A program made the position numbers and the translations under genes. From NCBI RefSeq assembly GCF_014648895.1, contig NZ_BMRZ01000014.1, forward strand, positions 124,001 to 188,000: a DNA stretch of 64,000 nt, in the 5' to 3' direction. Numbering within the stretch: the first letter of the stretch is position 1; every line of letters begins with the position of its first letter. This document shows positions 58,649-64,000 of this stretch, in pieces. The notes below the pieces were generated by a model. That model made no database searches, was not told where the DNA came from, and saw only the letters and a list, made by a program, of their open reading frames with translations. This DNA is from Streptomyces tanashiensis. Its GTDB lineage: Bacteria; Actinomycetota; Actinomycetes; Streptomycetales; Streptomycetaceae.

Positions 58649-58930
58649 TCAGCTCCTGTTGTCGTACGGACGGGGGGCGGGGTGCGTGTCGAGCGAGGTC
58701 AGCTCGGCGCGCAGTCCACGGTGTACATCCTCGTACACCTCCAGGTGTCCGTCCGCCGGGAGGTGGTCCACCTCGGCGAGACGCGCGAGACGGGCGTCGA
58801 CGGCGGGATGGCCGGTGAGCTCCGGGGCGACACCGAGCGGCGCGGGCCCCGCGGGCTCGTACGTCTCCTCGGCGGCGTCGCCGGGCTCCTCCACCGCCCG
58901 CTCGACGGGCTCCGGCATCTCATCACTCAT
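58649..58930 (-). CDS. Small acidic hypothetical protein
   Basis: A 93-residue acidic protein starting 7 bases upstream of tlyA in the same direction. The N-terminal half (EPVERAVEEPGDAAEETYEPAGPAPLGVAPELTGHPAVDARLARLAEVDHLPADGHLEVYEDVHRGLRAEL) has a conserved central helix pattern. A counterpart (Rv1693) occupies this position in M. tuberculosis. Function unknown; it may be a tlyA partner. Confidence 0.75.
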   Translation of the reverse strand: MSDEMPEPVERAVEEPGDAAEETYEPAGPAPLGVAPELTGHPAVDARLARLAEVDHLPADGHLEVYEDVHRGLRAELTSLDTHPAPRPYDNRS

Positions 58931-58972
58931 GCCCCGACGCTACCGCGAAGCCCTGGGGTACCGTCGACGGCG

Positions 58973-59320
58973 ATGGCGACGATCACGGAGTGCCGCGGCG
59001 CACTGGACAGACTTTCGGACAATCTCGCGCGGGCCGACGACGGCGTGCGCGGTGCGGCCGCGCTCGACCGCAGCCTGAGCTGCCACATCACCGACCTCGA
59101 CACGACGTTCACGGGCCGTCTCGCGGACGGCCGGATCCGGGTCGACGGCACGGTGGAGGGCCCGCCGCCGGCCAAGGCGCAGATCCGGCTCTCGATGACC
59201 GGCGACGATCTGGTGGCGATGGTGGACGGCAAGCTGAACTTCGCGAAGGCCTGGGCCGGCGGCCGGGTCAGGCTGGAGGCCGGCTTCCGCGACCTCCTGC
59301 GGCTGCGGTCGCTCCTCTAG
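58973..59320 (+). CDS. SCP2 sterol-binding-domain protein
   Basis: A 115-residue protein that is almost entirely an SCP2-like lipid-binding domain (ITDLDTTFTGRLADGRIRVDGTVEGPPPAKAQIRLSMTGDDLVAMVDGKLNFAKAWAGGRVRLEAGFRDLLRLRSLL). Such small SCP2 proteins in actinobacteria may carry or bind hydrophobic ligands. ATG 58973 is the natural start. It is divergent from the small acidic protein and convergent on the iron-box ABC ATPase gene by 14 bp. Confidence 0.88.
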   Translation: MATITECRGALDRLSDNLARADDGVRGAAALDRSLSCHITDLDTTFTGRLADGRIRVDGTVEGPPPAKAQIRLSMTGDDLVAMVDGKLNFAKAWAGGRVRLEAGFRDLLRLRSLL

Positions 59321-59334
59321 CCGCCCCGCCCCCG

Positions 59335-60201
<867 letters not shown>

Positions 60202-60265
60202 ACCCGCACTCCCGCTTTCTCGTCCGTGGCCGGATCCGGCGGTGACGACCACGACCCACGCGGAG

Positions 60266-60284
60266 TTAGGTTAGCCTACCCAAC
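60266..60284. promoter_or_regulatory. Iron box (DmdR/IdeR-type operator)
   Basis: TTAGGTTAGCCTACCCAAC (60266-60284) fits the actinobacterial iron-box consensus TTAGGTTAGGCTAACCTAA at about 15 of 19 positions, 65 bp before the ABC ATPase start. Confidence 0.82.
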
Positions 60285-60312
60285 TTCACGTTCCGTCCGC
60301 GGTGCCGGGACC

Positions 60313-61389
60313 TCACACCCCCAGCAGCGCCAGCGCCTTCCCCGCCTCCGGCACGCCCCCACCCGGACGGTCCGCCTCCGACCAGGCCGCCCCGCACAGC
60401 GCCCGCACCCCGTCCATCACATCGGCCCCCTCGCCCGGCACGCCGACGAGGACGAGCTCGCCGCCCCTCACGGAGGCCCGCCACCCCCCGCACACGAAGC
60501 CCCCGTCCCCGTCCGCGACGACCTCCGGCTGCCCCGTCAGCAGCCCCCGGAGATCCGCCGCCACATACGTGGGCCGGTGCTCGGGCACGGCCGCGAGCAA
60601 CTGCGCCACGTCCGTCACCCCGGTCAGCACCAGCAGCGAGTCCACCCCGCCGTTGAACGCGCCCTCGATGTCCGTGTCCAGCCGGTCCCCCACCACCAGC
60701 GGCCGCTCCGCCCCTGTCCGCAGCACCGTCTCCCGGTGCATCGGCGGCAGCGGCTTCCCCGCCACCTTCGGCTCCGCCCGGCCCCCGGTGGCGATCCGTA
60801 CGACCTCCACCGCCGCCCCGTTCCCCGGTCCGATCCCCCGCGCCCCGGGAATCGTCAGGTCCGTGTTCGAGGCGTACCAGGGCACCCCACGCCCCACCGC
60901 GTAGGCCGCCTCCGCGAACCGCGCCCACGGCATCCCCGGCCCGCCGTACCCCTGCACGACCGCCACCGGGTCGTCGTCCGCCGACTCCACCGGCACCAGA
61001 CCCCGCTCGCGCAGCGCCACCCGCAGCCCCTCGCCGCCGACGACCAGCACCCTGGACCCCGCCGGCACCTCGTCCGCGATCAGCCGGGCCACCGCCTGCG
61101 CGGAGGTGACCACGTCCCCGGCCTCCGCCGGCACTCCCAGCTCGGTCAGATGCTCCGCCACCTCGTCCGGCGTCCGCAGCGCGTTGTTGGTGACGTAGGC
61201 CAGGTGCATCCCGCCGGCGCGGGCCACCCCGAGCGCCTCCACGGCGTGCGGCACGGCCTCCCCGCCCGCGTACACGACACCGTCCAGATCGAGGAGCGCC
61301 GTGTCGTACGCCTCGCTCAGGGCGACCGCGCTGGCTCCCGGGTACTTCCTGCCGCCGTCGCGCCGTCCCTGGCCGTTCCGCACCGTCAC
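60313..61389 (-). CDS. HAD-IIA family sugar/nucleotide phosphatase
   Basis: 358 residues from the GTG at 61389 (GAGGAG 4 bases upstream). HAD-IIA motif I is LLDLDGVVYAGGEAVPHAVEAL (nucleophile and acid in DxDxV), motif II is AYVTNNALRT, and the cap plus motif III/IV is AEPKVAGKPLPPMH, then VVGDRLDTDIEGAFNGGVDSLLVLTG. A family of 4-nitrophenylphosphatase/NagD-like enzymes. M. tuberculosis has Rv1692 at this position relative to tlyA. It converges on no gene; 78 bp separate it from the divergent DUF1015 gene. Confidence 0.92.
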   Translation of the reverse strand: MTVRNGQGRRDGGRKYPGASAVALSEAYDTALLDLDGVVYAGGEAVPHAVEALGVARAGGMHLAYVTNNALRTPDEVAEHLTELGVPAEAGDVVTSAQAVARLIADEVPAGSRVLVVGGEGLRVALRERGLVPVESADDDPVAVVQGYGGPGMPWARFAEAAYAVGRGVPWYASNTDLTIPGARGIGPGNGAAVEVVRIATGGRAEPKVAGKPLPPMHRETVLRTGAERPLVVGDRLDTDIEGAFNGGVDSLLVLTGVTDVAQLLAAVPEHRPTYVAADLRGLLTGQPEVVADGDGGFVCGGWRASVRGGELVLVGVPGEGADVMDGVRALCGAAWSEADRPGGGVPEAGKALALLGV

Positions 61390-61467
61390 CGCACACTCCT
61401 CAGATCACCGGGTGAATTCCCCCACTCTCCCGATCATCGCTCATGCCCGCCCACATACGATGACAGG

Positions 61468-62763
61468 ATGAACACATCAGGTCACGCGGCCGACGACGTC
61501 CGCGACGACGCCACAGGCCTGCGCCTGACCCCGTTCCGCGGACTTCGATACGTCCCCGAGCGGGTCGGCAGCCTCGCCGCCGTGACGTCCCCTCCCTACG
61601 ACGTCGTCGTACGACCTGACGGACTGCTCCATCTGGAGTCCGCGGATCCGCACAACATCGTCCGGCTGATCCTCCCGCAGGCGATCACCGCCGGCACCCG
61701 CCACCGCAAGGCCGCCGTCACCCTCGACCGCTGGCTCGCGGACGGCGTCCTCGCCCCGGACCCGCAGCCCGCGCTCTACGTGTACGAGCAGCACGGCGAC
61801 GGCATCCTCCAGCGCGGCGTCATCGGCGCGCTGGAGCTCTCCACCCCGGCGGAGGGCATCGTCCTCCCCCACGAGGACGTCATGCCGCACGTCGTCGAGG
61901 ACCGCGCCGCCCTGATGCGGACCACGGCGGCCAACCTGGAGCCCCTGCTCCTCACCTACGTCGGGGACGAGGAGGGCGGCGCCGACGCGGTCATCGAGCG
62001 CACCGTCCGGCGCGAGCCCCTGCTCTCCACCACCACGGAGGACGGCTTCCAGCACCGCCTCTGGTCGGTCACGGACCCCGCCGAACTCGCCACGATCGCC
62101 GGTGAACTGACGCGACACCAGGCCCTCATCGCCGACGGCCACCACCGCTGGGCGACGTACCTCCGCCTGCGCGAGGAGCACGCGGCACCCGGCCCCTGGA
62201 ACTACGGCCTGGTCCTCCTCATCGACACCGCCCGCTACCCGCTGCGGGTCCGCGCCATCCACCGTCTGCTCAACCGCCTGCCGGTCGCCGACGCCCTCAC
62301 GGCCCTCGGCGGCTCGTTCCGGGTCCGCCGCATCGACCAGCCTCTCCCCGCGGCCCTGGAGGCCCTCGCGGAGGCCACGGCCGAGGGCAACGCCTTCCTC
62401 CTCGCGGGCGACGGCGCCTTCCACCTCCTCGACCGCCCGGACCCCGCCCTCCTGGAGCGCACGATCCGCACGGACCGCCCCCGGGCGTGGCGGACCCTGG
62501 ACGCGACGGTCCTGCACTCCACCCTCCTGGAGCACGTCTGGCACATCCCGGACGCCCCCGAGGACATCGCCTACATCCACGACACGGAGGCCGCGGTCGC
62601 CCAGGCGGAACGCCGCGGCGGTACGGCGGTCCTCATGCACCCGGTCCAGGAGGAGGTCGTCCGCGACCTCGCCCGCCAGGGCGTCACGATGCCCCGCAAG
62701 TCGACCTCCTTCGGCCCGAAGCCGGCGACGGGCCTGGTCCTGAGAAGCCTGGCGCTGGACTGA
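61468..62763 (+). CDS. DUF1015 family protein
   Basis: A 431-residue protein of a widespread family without established function (members have been proposed to bind serine or phosphoserine). The N-terminus TGLRLTPFRGLRYVPERVGSLAAVTSPPYDVV is a hallmark. ALIADGHHRWATYLRLREE (about 207-225) and the late RGGTAVLMHPVQEEVVRDLARQGVTMPRKSTSFGPKPATGLVL also fit. ATG 61468 lies just after a short purine-rich site. A perfect 15-bp terminator follows. Confidence 0.9.
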   Translation: MNTSGHAADDVRDDATGLRLTPFRGLRYVPERVGSLAAVTSPPYDVVVRPDGLLHLESADPHNIVRLILPQAITAGTRHRKAAVTLDRWLADGVLAPDPQPALYVYEQHGDGILQRGVIGALELSTPAEGIVLPHEDVMPHVVEDRAALMRTTAANLEPLLLTYVGDEEGGADAVIERTVRREPLLSTTTEDGFQHRLWSVTDPAELATIAGELTRHQALIADGHHRWATYLRLREEHAAPGPWNYGLVLLIDTARYPLRVRAIHRLLNRLPVADALTALGGSFRVRRIDQPLPAALEALAEATAEGNAFLLAGDGAFHLLDRPDPALLERTIRTDRPRAWRTLDATVLHSTLLEHVWHIPDAPEDIAYIHDTEAAVAQAERRGGTAVLMHPVQEEVVRDLARQGVTMPRKSTSFGPKPATGLVLRSLALD

Positions 62764-62777
62764 GCGCACCGAAACGA

Positions 62778-62810
62778 AGAAGGGCGGCACCCGTCGGGTG
62801 CCGCCCTTCT
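62778..62810. terminator. Bidirectional hairpin terminator
   Basis: AGAAGGGCGGCACCC (62778-62792) pairs perfectly with 62796-62810 around a 3-base loop, between the convergent DUF1015 and TPR genes. Confidence 0.9.
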
Positions 62811-62825
62811 CACGTGTGCGCCGGA

Positions 62826-64000
62826 TCAGCCCTTGTCGCTGTCCCGGTCGTCCTCGTCATCGTCCTCGTCGTCGAGGTCCTCGTCCTCGTCGATGTCGAG
62901 CTCGACATCGACGATGTCCGACGCCGGCGACGCGTCCGACTCGTCCTCGTCCTCGTCGAACGCGTCGACGAACTCGACGCCGTCCATCTCGGCGAGGCGG
63001 TCGGACGCGTCCGTGGCACCGTCCTTGTCGGACTCCAGCGCCTTGGCGAACCACTCCCGGGCCTCGCGCTCACGACCGGCGGCCAGCAGCGCGTCGGCGT
63101 ACGCGTACCGCAGACGCGCGGTCCACGGGTGCACGGCGCTGGAGGCGAGCTCGGGGCTCTGCAGCGTCACGATGGCCGCGTCGAGCTGCCCCAGGTCCCG
63201 GCGGGCCCCGGCGGCGACGAGCCGCATCTCGACCTGCCCGGCCTTGTCCAGCTTCGACACCTCGGGCTCACCGGCCATGGCGAGGGCCCGCTCGGGGCGG
63301 CCGAGGCCGCGCTCGCAGTCGGCCATGACGGGCCACAGCTCGACACCGCCGCTCATCCGGCGCGCGGCGCGGAACTCGGCCAGCGCCTCGGAGTACTTCT
63401 GCGTCGCGTACGCGGCGAAGCCGGCGGCCTCGCGGACGGCAGCGACACGGGACGCGAGCCGCAGGGCGACCCTGGAGTAGCCGTACGCCTTCTCCGGGTC
63501 CTCGTCGATCAGCTGGGCGACCATGACCAGGTTGCGCGAGACGTCCTCGGCGAGCCCCTTGGGAAGGCTCATGAGCTCCTGACGCACGTCCGGGTCGATC
63601 TCCTCACCGGTGACCTCCGGCGGGATCGGCAGACGCTTGATGGGCGCGCGGTCGCCACGGTCCCGGTCGTCACGGCGCCCGAAGCCACCGCGGTCGTCAC
63701 GGCCGCGGTACCCACCACGGTCGCCGCCCCGGTCGTCACGGCGGAAGCCGCCGCCACGGCTGTCGCCACCACGGTCGTCGCGACGGAACCCACCGCCACG
63801 GCTGTCGTCCCGGCGGAACGACGAGGGACGCTCGTCACGGCGGTCGTCGCGACGGAAGCCGCCACCGCGGTTGTCGCCGCCACGGTCGTCACGCGAGGGG
63901 TACGAGGGGCGGTCGTCCCGACGGAACGACGAGGGACGCTCGTCACGACGGTCGTCGCGACGGAAGCCACCGCCACGGTTGTCGCCACCACGGTCGTCAC
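62826..64000 (-). CDS. TPR protein with Arg/Gly/Asp-rich N-terminal repeats (5' end outside window)
   Basis: The 391 visible codons are part of a longer protein whose start lies beyond the right edge. Residues nearest the edge are repeats of roughly GGDSRGGGFRRDDR and RRDERPSSFRRDD, an RGG/RDD-rich disordered arm of the kind that binds RNA or phase-separates. The folded part begins around 63640 (leftward; PIKRLPIPPEVTGEEIDPDVRQELMSLPKG) and is a tetratricopeptide helical array (DPEKAYGYSRVALRLASRVAAVREAAGFAAYATQKYSEALAEFRAARRM). It ends with an acidic tail (DEDEDLDDEDDDEDDRD). The function is unknown. Confidence 0.85.
   Translation of the reverse strand, partial: DDRGGDNRGGGFRRDDRRDERPSSFRRDDRPSYPSRDDRGGDNRGGGFRRDDRRDERPSSFRRDDSRGGGFRRDDRGGDSRGGGFRRDDRGGDRGGYRGRDDRGGFGRRDDRDRGDRAPIKRLPIPPEVTGEEIDPDVRQELMSLPKGLAEDVSRNLVMVAQLIDEDPEKAYGYSRVALRLASRVAAVREAAGFAAYATQKYSEALAEFRAARRMSGGVELWPVMADCERGLGRPERALAMAGEPEVSKLDKAGQVEMRLVAAGARRDLGQLDAAIVTLQSPELASSAVHPWTARLRYAYADALLAAGREREAREWFAKALESDKDGATDASDRLAEMDGVEFVDAFDEDEDESDASPASDIVDVELDIDEDEDLDDEDDDEDDRDSDKG

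Overview
The window is a chromosomal core segment of a Streptomyces-type actinomycete. The DNA is very GC-rich with strong third-position G/C bias, GTG starts are common, and many genes overlap by 4 bases (ATGA or GTGA). The gene set is also typical: SepF, an Rpf-like lysozyme fold with LysM, an orphan ParA, ScpA/ScpB, an AfsR-like STAND/TPR protein, a PucR regulator, TlyA and an SCP2 protein. The order parA-scpA-scpB-rluB-...-cmk-der and pyrG-...-recN-nadK-tlyA matches the conserved actinobacterial block known from Mycobacterium tuberculosis, with Streptomyces-specific insertions. No insertion sequence, prophage, CRISPR array, rRNA or tRNA was seen.

Layout. 1-5266: a polar amino-acid ABC uptake locus of two permeases with an FAD/NAD(P)-binding protein between them, and divergently a 22-codon leader peptide, a GNAT acetyltransferase and a binding lipoprotein; a sulfur-linked substrate is inferred. 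5303-16680: a Cys-rich DUF5685 protein, sepF, an MFS exporter, a PAP2 phosphatase, an I78 inhibitor, an orphan ctaD, a WYL regulator, a long palindromic repeat, and a glycosyltransferase. 15388-21038: a branched-chain-type ABC transporter with a LivH-LivM-LivG fusion and a LivF homologue with an altered P-loop. 21059-28862: an Rpf-like protein, small Streptomyces proteins, the operon aroH-tyrA-cmk-plsC-der, a YidB protein and a Rieske lipoprotein. 28873-33355: an NAD/ADP-ribose/nucleotidyltransferase island (two paralogous nucleotidyltransferases, an ADP-ribosylglycohydrolase, NrtR, NadR and a small leader ORF) with a palindromic operator overlapping its promoter. 33453-39464: rluB-scpB-scpA, an RHH protein, a ParA and alanine dehydrogenase. 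39612-44153: a STAND/TPR protein, a Nudix hydrolase and CTP synthase. 44607-52833: a GH15 glycosidase and an amine-catabolism-like cassette (two flavoenzymes, an APC permease and PucR). 52839-62763: a second copy of the palindromic repeat, a GT4 glycosyltransferase, a MraY/WecA-like transferase, recN, nadK, tlyA, SCP2, an iron-box-controlled ABC ATPase, a HAD phosphatase and a DUF1015 protein. 62826 to the end: a TPR protein with an Arg/Gly/Asp-rich N-terminus, cut by the window edge.

The most interesting items are the NrtR/NadR/ADP-ribosylglycohydrolase/nucleotidyltransferase island with its operator, the paired 230-290 bp palindromic elements, the LivH-LivM-LivG fusion with its altered LivF partner, the leader peptide, and the MraY-like/GT4 pair beside recN.
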